From NCBI RefSeq assembly GCF_000015245.1, contig NC_008700.1, forward strand, positions 1,246,001-1,310,000: a DNA stretch of 64,000 nucleotides, in the 5' to 3' direction. Shown piece by piece: positions 32,505 to 42,064 of this stretch (within the stretch, counting starts at the first letter, position 1; each line of letters begins with the position of its first letter). Below the pieces are notes generated by a model. The model saw only the letters and a list, made by a program, of their open reading frames with translations, was not told the DNA's origin and searched no databases. Both the position numbers and the translations under genes were made by a program. The DNA comes from Shewanella amazonensis SB2B. Lineage in GTDB: Bacteria; Pseudomonadota; Gammaproteobacteria; Enterobacterales; Shewanellaceae.

Positions 32505-35342
32505 ATGAAAAAGTGGATTCTGGCTGCCGCCATTTCGGCAGCACTCGCGGGCTGCGCCCAGCACTCTTCTGACTCTCTGGCACTGCCGGAAGGGGTCACC
32601 CTGGTTGAGATTGTTGCCGCAGACAGTGCTGGCGTTGGTATTCCTTACAAGAAGTTCCAGTTGGCCAATGGTCTGACAGTGATACTGCACCAGGACAGCT
32701 CAGATCCTCTGGTGCACGTCGATGTGACCTATCACGTGGGCTCGGGCCGGGAGTTGCCCGGTCGCAGCGGTTTTGCTCACCTGTTTGAACATATGATGTT
32801 CCAGGGCTCAGAAAACGTCGCCGATGAGCAGCACTTTAAGGTGGTCACAGAGTCCGGCGGTACCCTGAACGGCACCACGAACACCGACCGCACCAATTAT
32901 TTTGAGACAGTGCCCAGTAACCAGCTGGAAAAAATGCTGTGGCTCGAGTCTGACCGCATGGGCTTTTTCTTGCCTGCGCTTACCGAAGAAAAATTTGAGG
33001 TTCAGCGCGAAACCGTGAAAAACGAGCGTGCCCAGCGTATCGATAACCAGCCCTATGGCCGTATGTACGAGCGCTTCAGCCAGGCCATGTATCCCGCCGG
33101 TCATCCATACTCCTGGCCTGTGATTGGCTGGCCGGAGGATTTGAACCGTGCCGAGCTTGCGGATGTGAAGCAATTCTTCCAGCGCTGGTATGGTCCCAAC
33201 AATGCCACCCTGACCATTGGTGGCGATTTTGACGAGCTGCAGACTCTGGCCTGGGTGAACAAGTATTTTGGTGATATTCCGCGCGGTCCGGAAGTTGAGG
33301 CACTGCCCAAAAACCAGGTAACCCTGGATAAGGACAGATACCTGTCCATGGAAGACAAGGTACACCTGCCGCTCATCCGTATGGCGCTGCCCACTGTGTA
33401 TGCCAGCCATCAGGATGAAGCCGCACTGGATTTACTCGCCAACATTCTTGGCGGTGGCAAAACGTCGCTGGTGTACAAAAACCTGGTCAAGGAAGGCTAT
33501 GCGGTGCAGGCCAGCGCCAGCCACCCTTGCCGCGAGCTGTCCTGTGAGATGTCGTTTTTTGCCCTGGCCAATCCCGCCAAGGGCGGCAGTCTCAAAGAGC
33601 TTGAAGGCAAAGTTCGTGCGTCCATTGCCGAGTTTGAGCGCCGTGGCGTAACCGATGAAGATCTGGAAAAGGTGAAGGTGCAATTTGAGGCCGATACCAT
33701 CTTTGGTCTGCAGAGCGTTCGCGGCAAGGTATCCGCGCTGGCCGCCAACGAGACCTTCTATGGCAACCCCAATATGATTGCCAAAGATTTGCAGCGCTAT
33801 GCCAGTGTGACCAAAGCCGATGTTATTCGCGTATTCAATCAATACGTGAAAGACAAGCCCATGGTCATCATGAGCGTGGTGCCTGAAGGTGCCAAAGCTC
33901 TGGTGGCAGCGGCCGACAACTTTACTGCTCCGGCGCCGCTGTTAGCTGCCAACGCGGTTGCCGGTGAGCTGAAAGTCAGTGAGGCCAAGTCGTCCTTTGA
34001 CCGCAGTGTTATGCCACAAAGTGGTAAAGCACCGGTACTTAAAGTGCCTACTCTGTGGCGCGACACCTTGGGCAATGGAATTGCCGTGCTCGGTACCCAG
34101 AGTGCCGAAACCCCCACCACGGAAATCGTAATTTACCTGGCTGGCGGCCATCGCCTGGCCGACGTCAGCAAGGCCGGTGTGGCTCAGCTCACCGCCGCTA
34201 TGCTCAATGAGTCAACCAGCCAACGCTCCAGTGAGGAACTGACCCAGGCCCTCGAACTCCTGGGGGCCTCGGTGCAGTTTTCTGCCAGCGATTATCAGAG
34301 TGAAATCAAGCTGTCAGCACTGACAGAAAAGCTGGATGACACTCTCGCCGTGCTGAAAGAAAAGCTGCTGATGCCGGGCTTCAAGGCGGAAGACTTCGAG
34401 CGGGTGAAACAGCAAACCCTGCAGGGGCTTAAACATTCTCAGTCCAACCCCAACTATCTGGCAAGCACAGGTTTTGCCAAGCTGCTGTACGGCGATAACA
34501 ATGCCCTGGGCGTGGATGCAACTGGTACCGTAGACACTGTTGCCGCCCTGACGCTGGACGACATCAAGGCTTTCTACCAGACACAGTACAAGGCCGGTAA
34601 TGCCCAGATGGTGGCGGTATCCAGCGCGCCTAAAGCGGCACTGCTCTCTTCGCTCAAGACACTCGACAGCTGGCAAGGTGAAGCCACCGCCATGCCTGCG
34701 CTTGGACAACTGCCAGGCTTAAGCGGTGGCACCATTTATGTGCTGGACAAACCCGCCGCGGCCCAGTCGGTAATTTCCATTGGTAAGCTTGCGCTGCCTT
34801 TTGATGCCATCGGTGAGTACTTTAAAGCCGGTTTGATGAACTACCCGCTGGGCGGCGCTTTCAACAGCCGTATTAACCTGAATCTGCGTGAAGATAAGGG
34901 TTACACCTACGGCGCCCGCAGTCGTTTCAGCGGCGGCAGCGAAGTGGGTCAGTTCCTGGCGACTGCCAGTGTGCGCAGCGATGTGACGGCAGCTGCGGTA
35001 TCTGAGTTCATCAAAGAAATCACCACCTATAACGCCACCGGTATCCGTGACGATGAGCTGAACTTCATGCGCAACTCCATCTCCCAGGGCCAGGCACTGG
35101 ATTATGAAACCCCATACCAGAAAGCCGGCTTTATGCGGATGATCCAGCGTTATAATCTCAATGATCGCTTTACCGCCGAGCAGGATAAAATTATCGCGGG
35201 TATTCAAAAAGATGAAATCGACGCTCTTGCCAAGAAACATCTGAATATCAATGAGATGGTTATCTTTGTGGTGGGTGATAAGGCCAGCATATTGCCTGAA
35301 CTCGAGGCGCTCGGGTATCCGGTGAAAGACTTGGTATTGTAA
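32505..35342 (+). CDS. M16-family zinc metallopeptidase lipoprotein
   Basis: 945 residues with a lipoprotein signal (AALAGC, Cys at about 17), so it is predicted to be periplasmic and membrane-anchored. It is a duplicated pitrilysin-type enzyme: the first half has the inverted zinc motif HLFEHMMF (HxxEH), with the distal glutamate in FEVQRETVKNERAQR. The second half (from about residue 510) lacks HxxEH and has the M16 C-terminal RxxY-like NLREDKGYTYGARSRF. Similar Shewanella proteins are common; the likely substrates are small peptides or misfolded proteins. It stands alone between yqaA and gshA. Confidence 0.93.
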   Translation: MKKWILAAAISAALAGCAQHSSDSLALPEGVTLVEIVAADSAGVGIPYKKFQLANGLTVILHQDSSDPLVHVDVTYHVGSGRELPGRSGFAHLFEHMMFQGSENVADEQHFKVVTESGGTLNGTTNTDRTNYFETVPSNQLEKMLWLESDRMGFFLPALTEEKFEVQRETVKNERAQRIDNQPYGRMYERFSQAMYPAGHPYSWPVIGWPEDLNRAELADVKQFFQRWYGPNNATLTIGGDFDELQTLAWVNKYFGDIPRGPEVEALPKNQVTLDKDRYLSMEDKVHLPLIRMALPTVYASHQDEAALDLLANILGGGKTSLVYKNLVKEGYAVQASASHPCRELSCEMSFFALANPAKGGSLKELEGKVRASIAEFERRGVTDEDLEKVKVQFEADTIFGLQSVRGKVSALAANETFYGNPNMIAKDLQRYASVTKADVIRVFNQYVKDKPMVIMSVVPEGAKALVAAADNFTAPAPLLAANAVAGELKVSEAKSSFDRSVMPQSGKAPVLKVPTLWRDTLGNGIAVLGTQSAETPTTEIVIYLAGGHRLADVSKAGVAQLTAAMLNESTSQRSSEELTQALELLGASVQFSASDYQSEIKLSALTEKLDDTLAVLKEKLLMPGFKAEDFERVKQQTLQGLKHSQSNPNYLASTGFAKLLYGDNNALGVDATGTVDTVAALTLDDIKAFYQTQYKAGNAQMVAVSSAPKAALLSSLKTLDSWQGEATAMPALGQLPGLSGGTIYVLDKPAAAQSVISIGKLALPFDAIGEYFKAGLMNYPLGGAFNSRINLNLREDKGYTYGARSRFSGGSEVGQFLATASVRSDVTAAAVSEFIKEITTYNATGIRDDELNFMRNSISQGQALDYETPYQKAGFMRMIQRYNLNDRFTAEQDKIIAGIQKDEIDALAKKHLNINEMVIFVVGDKASILPELEALGYPVKDLVL

Positions 35343-35528
35343 TATCACAGTGCAATCCCCATATCGTTGACAAGCAAGGGTGGCGACTGAGCCACCCTTC
35401 TTATCTTTCTCCCTTGCCGCCATAGGCAAATGGCATTATTTTGGACAAAAGCCGAAAGACCCGAGGGTCGCCACAGGTCTTGCTGTGTACGGCGGCGCAG
35501 CGCGCCATAGCAACCAGAGAAGAATCAA

Positions 35529-37109
35529 TTGACAGCATTCAATGACAGACTCGGGGCTCTCTCCGATGCAGAAGGACGCAAGGCACTTGCCGGGCTGCGA
35601 CGGGGTTTGGAGCGTGAGGCTTTGCGTATCACCAGCTGTTGCCAGCTGGCCCTGGATCCCCATCCCAAAGCGCTTGGGTCGGCGCTGACCCACTCCAGGA
35701 TCACCACTGATTACAGTGAGGCCTTGCTGGAGTTTATTACCCCGGTCAGTGGCAACATTGAAGACTTGCTGGAAGGCCTGACTGAAACCCACGCCTATAC
35801 CCTGAAACATTTGGATGGCCAGAAGCTGTGGCCGGTGAGCATGCCCTGCTATGTTGGCGATGTGAAAGACATACCCATTGCCCAATATGGCACCTCCAAT
35901 ACCGGCAGGATGAAAACCCTCTATCGCAAGGGGCTGACCTACAGATACGGCGCCCTGATGCAGATTATTTCCGGGGTGCATTTTAACTTTTCGCTCTCCA
36001 GCGACTTGTGGCCAAGATTGCATGCACTCTCGGGCAGCAGCCTGTCGCTGGACGAGTTTATCTCCGAATCTTACTTTGGCCTTATCCGCAATTACCGCCG
36101 CCTGGTATGGGTATTGCCTTACCTTTTTGGCGCGTCACCGGCGATTTGTGGCTCTTTCCTCAAAGGCCAGAAAACCAGTCTCGAGTTTGAAAAAACAGCT
36201 GGCGGCACCCTGTATCTGCCGTACGCGACCTCGCTGAGAATGAGTGACCTTGGCTACACCAACAAAGAGCAGGCCAGCCTTAACATCAGCTATGACTCTC
36301 TGCATGATTATTTGCAGGGGATCCGTGAGGCGATTTGCTTGCCATCGGCCAAGTTTGCCGAAATTGGCGTGAAAGTGGATGGTGAATATCGCCAGCTCAA
36401 TGCCAATGTGCTCCAGATTGAAAACGAATTTTACGCCCCCATTCGAGCCAAGCGGGTGACCCGCAAGGGTGAAAAGCCATCTGAGGCGCTGGCTCGTGCC
36501 GGGGTTGAGTACATTGAAGTGCGGGCGCTGGACGTAAATCCCTTCAGCCCGGTTGGGGTTGAAGCATCACAGCTGCGTTTCCTGGATGTCTTCCTGCTTT
36601 ATTGCCTGTTGTCGGATTCGCCAAAGAGCGACGCGGTCTGTGAATCTGAAATCACGTCCAACCTCAGAGCCGTTATCCATGAAGGGCGCAAACCCGGACT
36701 GGCACTCAGTCGTCAGGGCGAGCCTGTGACACTGAAAGCCTGGCTGCTGGAACTCTTCGATGAGTTTGATAAGCTCGCCAGTCTGCTGGACATAGACGGC
36801 AGCGACTATGCCGAAGCGCTGGCGCAATGGCGCATGGCCGTTGAAGACCCCGCCCTGACGCTTTCTGGCAGGGTACATGCCGCGGTTGTGGAGCAGGGCA
36901 TGAATCATGGCGATTTCGTGATGGGACTGGCGGCCAAATATCAGGATTTCTTCCTGTCGTATCCGCTGTCTCCCGGCGTGGAAGCGGGTTTCCAGGCCGA
37001 GGCGGCATCCTCCCTTGCCGCACAGGCCGAGATTGAAGCCAGTGATGAAGAAAGCTTTGATGAGTATCTCAAGGGCTACTTCAAAGGTGTGCCATGCGCG
37101 CTGTCCTGA
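35529..37109 (+). CDS. gshA: Glutamate-cysteine ligase
   Basis: First step of glutathione synthesis: ATP-dependent joining of glutamate and cysteine. It has 526 residues. Family motifs include RRGLEREALRI, DYSEALLEFITPV, QIISGVHFNFS and EVRALDVNPFSPVG. The start codon is TTG at 35529 (also TTG in E. coli gshA), preceded by AGAGAAG. The next gene overlaps its end by 16 bases. Glutathione links it functionally to the glutathione peroxidase near 62 kb. Confidence 0.95.
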   Translation: MTAFNDRLGALSDAEGRKALAGLRRGLEREALRITSCCQLALDPHPKALGSALTHSRITTDYSEALLEFITPVSGNIEDLLEGLTETHAYTLKHLDGQKLWPVSMPCYVGDVKDIPIAQYGTSNTGRMKTLYRKGLTYRYGALMQIISGVHFNFSLSSDLWPRLHALSGSSLSLDEFISESYFGLIRNYRRLVWVLPYLFGASPAICGSFLKGQKTSLEFEKTAGGTLYLPYATSLRMSDLGYTNKEQASLNISYDSLHDYLQGIREAICLPSAKFAEIGVKVDGEYRQLNANVLQIENEFYAPIRAKRVTRKGEKPSEALARAGVEYIEVRALDVNPFSPVGVEASQLRFLDVFLLYCLLSDSPKSDAVCESEITSNLRAVIHEGRKPGLALSRQGEPVTLKAWLLELFDEFDKLASLLDIDGSDYAEALAQWRMAVEDPALTLSGRVHAAVVEQGMNHGDFVMGLAAKYQDFFLSYPLSPGVEAGFQAEAASSLAAQAEIEASDEESFDEYLKGYFKGVPCALS

Positions 37110-37510
37110 CCCTGACACTCTGCGCAGGACTGACGGCGTGCGCCAGCAGCGTTGACGACGCCAATCAGTGCGGCTGGGTCTCTGGCTATCAGGACCCGCC
37201 GGAGACAGAGCGTCTCTATCGGGCGGTTGTCACCGATGTAAACGGCACGCCTGTTATTTCCCGCCCAAACTACCAGCTCGCCCCGGGGCGATACGAGTTT
37301 TCGCTGGTGGAGCTGATTGATGCTCCGGATTTGAAGGTGTCGCCGGATGCGCATCAGAGAAAAACGCTGACCATAGAGGTCGCCCCTGGGATGCGCTATC
37401 ACTTTGCCGCCCGTTATAAGGATGACAGGCGTTACTTCGGTAATAATCCCGATTTTTGGGAACCCGTTATCTGGCAAAGTGAAGCGGCCGAGTGTTCATT
37501 TGCCCCCTAG
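37094..37510 (+). CDS. Small lipoprotein of unknown function
   Basis: 138 residues with a short signal and lipobox LTAC (Cys about 16). The mature part reads as a small beta-rich domain (RYEFSLVELIDAP, KTLTIEVAPGMRYHFAARY) with two further cysteines (CGW near the N-terminus, AECSF at the C-terminus) that could pair. The sequence resembles carbohydrate- or PEGA-like beta domains in rhythm only. It starts inside gshA (16-base overlap), so it is probably cotranscribed with it. Confidence 0.75.
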   Translation: MRAVLTLTLCAGLTACASSVDDANQCGWVSGYQDPPETERLYRAVVTDVNGTPVISRPNYQLAPGRYEFSLVELIDAPDLKVSPDAHQRKTLTIEVAPGMRYHFAARYKDDRRYFGNNPDFWEPVIWQSEAAECSFAP

Positions 37511-37616
37511 TGTTTTTATCAACCCAGAATGACTGCCGTCACCCTTAGCCTTGTACGAATTGCATCTTAATCAATGACATGGGAAACTCGACCCACTGGT
37601 TGTTGTTGGAGTTGAT

Positions 37617-38228
37617 ATGTACAAGGCCCTGACGCCACTCCTGTTGCTGGCCCTGCTTGGTGGCTGCGCCAGCGCCCCGCCCAAAGATCCCGATAATATC
37701 TGTGCCATTTTCAAGGAGCATCGCAGCTGGTATGAGGCCGCGCTCGATACCAAGGAAAAATGGGGCGTCCCTGTGCATGTGCCGCTGGCGATGATGTATC
37801 AGGAAAGTTCATTCAAGCATGACGCGGCGCCGCCCATGGAGTATTTTCTGGGCTTTATCCCCATAGGCCGTGCCAGTGATGCCTACGGCTATGCTCAGGC
37901 CAAGACCATGACCTGGGATGATTACGTCAGGGAAACCGGCAACAGTTGGTCCAGCCGCAGTGATTTTGATGATGCCATGGACTTTATGGGTTGGTTTATC
38001 ACCAAAACCCACAAGATTAATGGTGTATCCAAGTGGGACGCCCGCGCTCAATATCTCAACTATCACGAAGGTTGGGGTGGATATCGTCGTGGCACCCATA
38101 AATCCAAGAAGTGGCTCATCAAGGTTGCCGCCAAGGTGGATGAACGCTCCCGTCGCTATGCCGCTCAGTACAAGGGCTGTAAGGATGAGTTGGACTCTTC
38201 CTGGCTGTACCGTCTCTTCTTTGACTGA
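37617..38228 (+). CDS. Lytic-transglycosylase-like lipoprotein (SLT fold)
   Basis: 203 residues with lipobox LGGC (Cys about 16). The fold signature is AMMYQESSFKHD, where the Glu matches the catalytic acid of SLT transglycosylases (normally xxxESxF), followed by DAYGYAQAKTMTWDDY (GxxQ motif equivalent) and YLNYHEGWGGYRRGTH near the C-terminus. It probably cuts peptidoglycan glycan strands at the outer membrane. It is 106 bases after the previous lipoprotein; a terminator follows. Confidence 0.85.
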   Translation: MYKALTPLLLLALLGGCASAPPKDPDNICAIFKEHRSWYEAALDTKEKWGVPVHVPLAMMYQESSFKHDAAPPMEYFLGFIPIGRASDAYGYAQAKTMTWDDYVRETGNSWSSRSDFDDAMDFMGWFITKTHKINGVSKWDARAQYLNYHEGWGGYRRGTHKSKKWLIKVAAKVDERSRRYAAQYKGCKDELDSSWLYRLFFD

Positions 38229-38305
38229 CGATTCCTCGGCGGAGAGTGGAGCAGGTCGGCGCTGACGCTGGACGTTAACCTACGTTCGACATTGGCGGAT
38301 AACAA

Positions 38306-38340
38306 TAAGGGCATTCACGTGGAATGCCCTTAGCTTTTTT
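38306..38340. terminator. Terminator between the SLT lipoprotein and the MORN gene
   Basis: 11-bp perfect stem TAAGGGCATTC / GAATGCCCTTA with 5-base loop, then GC and six T on the plus strand. It ends the plus-strand transcript; on the minus strand only a weak T-run follows. Confidence 0.85.
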
Positions 38341-38362
38341 GCCCTTAGCCTGCTGACTGGTA

Positions 38363-40669
38363 TCAGTTGTGATGCTCGGTTTTAATCAGCTTGCCGAACT
38401 GATCGAAGAACTGCCAGTCTCCGGATTGTCGGTCGGCAATATAGCTGCCCTCAATACGTTTCTCGCCACCAGGCCAAAAGCTCAGCCACAGGCCTTCTTT
38501 CCTGTCTTTGATAAAGCTGCCCCGCTCTGAGAGTTTGCCATTGGGGTGGAAATAACGGGCTTCACCTTCACGGCGCCCGTTGAGCCATGACTCCTCCGCT
38601 TTGAGGGCGCCTGTTGGATAGTACTCTTTGTGGTTACCGCTTGGCTGGTCATGCTGATAATCGCCCTCGGACTTGGTCTGACCGTCGTCGTAGAAAGTCT
38701 TGCGAGGGCCGTTGAGCTTGTCATCCTCATAGGTTGCAACCCATTTGGGCAGGCCATTTTCATACCAGGATTGCCACTGCCCGGTTTTATTGCCCTTGAT
38801 GAGCTTGCCACTTTGTTCCAGTTGGCCATTAGTGACGAAAAAGGTTTGATAGTCACCGGTTTTGGCGCCCATGTCGAAGGTGGTCAGGCGATAACGTACC
38901 CCACTGAAAGAGAAGAGCTCTTCTTTGCCATGGCGCTTCCCGGCATGGTATTGGGTCTTGCTGTAGACATTGCCTTCGGGGATTGGGCCAAAGGTGGGGT
39001 CTTTCTCTTCGTAGCGATACTCAATCCATTGACCTTCTTTTTGGTTGTCCCTGTACTGGCCACTGGTGCGCTGGCGGCCTTCATAATATTGGGTGTACTT
39101 ACCGTTTAGCTTATCGGTTAGATATTCCTGCTCGCTGCTTATCAGTCCCTGTTGATATTGGCGCCACAGGCCGGTTTTCTTGCCCTGTTCATAGAGGCCT
39201 GTCTCGTTCAGGTCGCCATTGGCATACCAGCGGCTGTACTCGCCTTCCAGTGGGTACTGGTTGGCATTGGCTGGCTTTTTTTTGGCGAAATGTTTGAGCT
39301 CCTGAGGTGTGCCGTCCCGGTAAAAGCTTTCATAGCGGCCCACCCAGAGTCCATTGCGCATTTCGCCTCTGGCCTGGAGTTTGCCATCGTCGTAGTAGCG
39401 CTCCGATATACCCTCGAGTGTGCCATTTACATACTGATCAAATGCCTTGGGTTTGCCTGACGGATAAAAGGTGCGTACATCGCCGTGGCGAACGCCTTGT
39501 AACCAATGGCTCGATTCAACAAGGGTATCCCCCTGAAAGCGCAAAAACTCACCCTCGCGAAGGCCACGCTGGTAGCCACTGGATTGTTGCAGCTGCCCGT
39601 CACTGTTATAACTTTCCTGCTTGCCATGCAGCGGATACTGGCCATTGTCGGCGGGGCGGTCGGACGCCAGTGTCTCAAGCTCTGCCAACTGGCCGTTGGG
39701 GTGAAAGCGCTGCTGAATGCCCGCCTTGATGCCGCCCTGATACTGCAGTTTGGTCCTCAGGCTGCCTTCGTCGTCATAATACAGCTGCTCACCTTCCAGC
39801 TTGCCTTTGTAATACTGCTCTTTTACCCGGAGCAGTCCTTCACTGCTGAAGCTTTGGCATTCGCCATGGGGCTGGCCGCCGAGGAAATTGCACTGGGTTT
39901 CTGGCTGACCGTCAGGATAGAAGTGCTGCTCCAGGCCATTTTTCGTATCTTCGCTGTACTCAGTTTCCAGGCTAAGCCGCCCCTGACTGTCCCATTCCTG
40001 CCATTTGCCCGTGCGTTGCCCCTTGGTATCGTACTGGCCAAGTAGCTTGCGCTCACCGGACGCATAGTAATGGGTAAGCTCTCCCGTTGGCAGGTTGTCG
40101 GCAAACTGGGCATTCATGGCCAGTTGGCCGTTTTCATGGAATTGTTGCCACTGACCGTGACGAAAGTTTTGCCGGTAGCGCTCCACTTCAGCCACTTGTC
40201 CGGTGCTGAAAAATCGCTCGGCAAGTACCAGATCGCCAGCAGAGTAACGGCGCTGCTCCACAACTGCCCCCTTGGCGTTGAACTGCTGCCAGTTGCCTTC
40301 CGCCAGGCCCTTATCGAATTGCTGGATCTCCACCAAGGCGCCGCTGCTGCTGAATGTTTGCCACTCGCCCTGTTGCTTACCCTGTATAAAATGCCCCTTG
40401 GTCATGGGCTGGGATGGACCATAGTAAGTCTGCCAGTGGCCGTGAGGCAGGCCTGCGTCAAACCCGGCCTGGGTAAAGCTGCCATCTTCGCGGGTAAGCA
40501 AAAATTCCCCCTGCAGAGGCAGCCCATTGGTGCGTTTGAAATATTGGGAAACACCATCTCGGGTGCGAACATCCACCAATTGTTGGGCAAGCTGTTCTTC
40601 GGCGAATGTCGGGAAGATTGAAAATAGCAGGCTGCTGGCAAGCAGGCTTGCCCTGAGGATTGGATACAT
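38363..40669 (-). CDS. Large secreted MORN_2 (YwqK-like) repeat protein
   Basis: 768 residues with a signal peptide (to about FPTFAEE) and then almost nothing but 20-24-residue repeats. The pattern is G-x-W/H-x-x-Y/F-[Y/F]-x-[D/N/S]-G-x-[L/P/K], for example GHWQTYYGP, GEWQTFSSSG, GNWQQFNAKG, GLEQHFYPDGQP, GKWQEWDSQG, GPRKTFYDDGQTK. I count more than 20 units, longer than the usual five-to-ten-repeat YwqK proteins. It should form a long extended beta sheet in the periplasm or outside. No enzymatic motif is visible. It lies 37 bases after the GGDEF gene and is probably cotranscribed. Function unknown. Confidence 0.88.
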   Translation of the reverse strand: MYPILRASLLASSLLFSIFPTFAEEQLAQQLVDVRTRDGVSQYFKRTNGLPLQGEFLLTREDGSFTQAGFDAGLPHGHWQTYYGPSQPMTKGHFIQGKQQGEWQTFSSSGALVEIQQFDKGLAEGNWQQFNAKGAVVEQRRYSAGDLVLAERFFSTGQVAEVERYRQNFRHGQWQQFHENGQLAMNAQFADNLPTGELTHYYASGERKLLGQYDTKGQRTGKWQEWDSQGRLSLETEYSEDTKNGLEQHFYPDGQPETQCNFLGGQPHGECQSFSSEGLLRVKEQYYKGKLEGEQLYYDDEGSLRTKLQYQGGIKAGIQQRFHPNGQLAELETLASDRPADNGQYPLHGKQESYNSDGQLQQSSGYQRGLREGEFLRFQGDTLVESSHWLQGVRHGDVRTFYPSGKPKAFDQYVNGTLEGISERYYDDGKLQARGEMRNGLWVGRYESFYRDGTPQELKHFAKKKPANANQYPLEGEYSRWYANGDLNETGLYEQGKKTGLWRQYQQGLISSEQEYLTDKLNGKYTQYYEGRQRTSGQYRDNQKEGQWIEYRYEEKDPTFGPIPEGNVYSKTQYHAGKRHGKEELFSFSGVRYRLTTFDMGAKTGDYQTFFVTNGQLEQSGKLIKGNKTGQWQSWYENGLPKWVATYEDDKLNGPRKTFYDDGQTKSEGDYQHDQPSGNHKEYYPTGALKAEESWLNGRREGEARYFHPNGKLSERGSFIKDRKEGLWLSFWPGGEKRIEGSYIADRQSGDWQFFDQFGKLIKTEHHN

Positions 40670-40706
40670 CTACACGTCCTTGTTGTAATTCCCGGGTAAG
40701 TCAGGT

Positions 40707-41936
40707 TCAGGCTGGTGCTTTACCTGCTACTTTGTGTCTGCTGCGCTTTTGCGCGTACATACGCTCATCGGCCAGTTTGAAGCTGGCGGCAAAGTCACCA
40801 TTGAAAGGGGCTAGCCCGGCACTGAAGAGCACCTGCATCTCAGTGCTGGCCATGGTGCGCTTCAGCTGCGCCAATCGCTCCAGCAGTTGTTCTTCACTGC
40901 CCTGGGTGAGTATGACGAACTCATCACCGCCAAAACGGCTGATAAGGCTGTTTTGCGGCCAGATCATTTTTAAGGCATCGGCCAATTTTGCCAGCGCCTC
41001 GTCACCGGCCTGATGGCCTTGGCTGTCGTTGAGTACCTTGAGATTGTCCAAATCCAGTACCGTCAGATAACTGCCGAGACGGCTTTTGGGCCACTTGCTG
41101 ACTTGTGACTCAAAATACTGCCTGTTATGGAGACCTGTGAGGATGTCGAAATTGGCCAGGCGCTGAATTTCCCGCGACTTTTGATACAAGGCGATAGCGC
41201 TCGCGGCCTCGTGGGTCAAAATTGCCACCAGATTACGATCATAATCGCTGAAAGCCGCCAGATGACTGCTGTCGAGATTCAGCATGGCGTAGAGTTTGCC
41301 GTCGATATGGATGGGGCTTGAGAGGGTAGAGCGGATAGGCTGTTTGGCGGCGGTAAGCAAAATGTGCTGCTCGGCCGGGGTCAGGGTGCTTTGGGCATTG
41401 ATATGCTGCATATCATCGATGACCACCACCTTATCGCAGCGCCCCTTGGTCATTCGATATTCAAAAGACTGCTCCAGAGAGAAATCTATGGTTTTGAGCC
41501 GCGACAGATCCAGGCCTACAGCGGATTCAAACATGAGTTTATGGGTATCGGGATCGACCCGGATAATACTGCCCATCTCGGCGCCGTTGATGACCGAAAC
41601 CGCCTTATTGAGCAAGGCATCCAGGAAGGCGTGTTCATTCTGGTATTGGCTGGAGAGGTGGATGAGCTCCATGCTGGCTTCGTTAATGGACACCACCTGC
41701 TCCAGGTGATCCCACAAGCGTTGCAGTCGGCCCTGATGAAGGTAATAGCTGAGGCTGTATCCCATCAGATACACCAGGCACACCAGTAATAAAATCATCC
41801 ACGGCAGGGAGCCTGCGGGGGAAAACAGGTAAAAGATCCCGACGAACACTGACAGGGGCGTCAGCAATAACATCAGGTGGTAACGCAGGCCGAGGGTATC
41901 AATTCGCTTGTGTTTGAGACTGTCCCGTTGCTTCAC
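40707..41936 (-). CDS. Diguanylate cyclase with GAF-type sensor domain
   Basis: 409 residues: two N-terminal membrane helices (about 20-60), a GAF-like domain (about 95-245), and a C-terminal GGDEF domain with NFDILTGLHNR and the intact active site RFGGDEF. This supports c-di-GMP synthesis. The RxxD inhibitory site five residues upstream is absent (NSLIS), so product inhibition may be lost. I prefer the GTG at 41936 because a TATAAT at 41970-41975 on this strand puts the transcript start near 41963. A longer in-frame ATG at 42023 would lie in the purK terminator. Confidence 0.85.
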   Translation of the reverse strand: MKQRDSLKHKRIDTLGLRYHLMLLLTPLSVFVGIFYLFSPAGSLPWMILLLVCLVYLMGYSLSYYLHQGRLQRLWDHLEQVVSINEASMELIHLSSQYQNEHAFLDALLNKAVSVINGAEMGSIIRVDPDTHKLMFESAVGLDLSRLKTIDFSLEQSFEYRMTKGRCDKVVVIDDMQHINAQSTLTPAEQHILLTAAKQPIRSTLSSPIHIDGKLYAMLNLDSSHLAAFSDYDRNLVAILTHEAASAIALYQKSREIQRLANFDILTGLHNRQYFESQVSKWPKSRLGSYLTVLDLDNLKVLNDSQGHQAGDEALAKLADALKMIWPQNSLISRFGGDEFVILTQGSEEQLLERLAQLKRTMASTEMQVLFSAGLAPFNGDFAASFKLADERMYAQKRSRHKVAGKAPA

Positions 41937-42022
41937 TAAAAATATCCATATCGAATCTCTGGCCCGACCATTATACGGATGAAATCCAGCTCTTGCACTG
42001 GCTAAAAGCGCGACAGAGGCCA

Positions 42023-42050
42023 TAAAAAAGCCCCGAATTCTCGGGGCTTT
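42023..42050 (-). terminator. purEK terminator
   Basis: On the minus strand, stem AGCCCCGA / TCGGGGCT with loop GAAT and a following T-run, 15 bases after the purK stop. Confidence 0.9.
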
Positions 42051-42064
42051 GATGATGACTTTGC

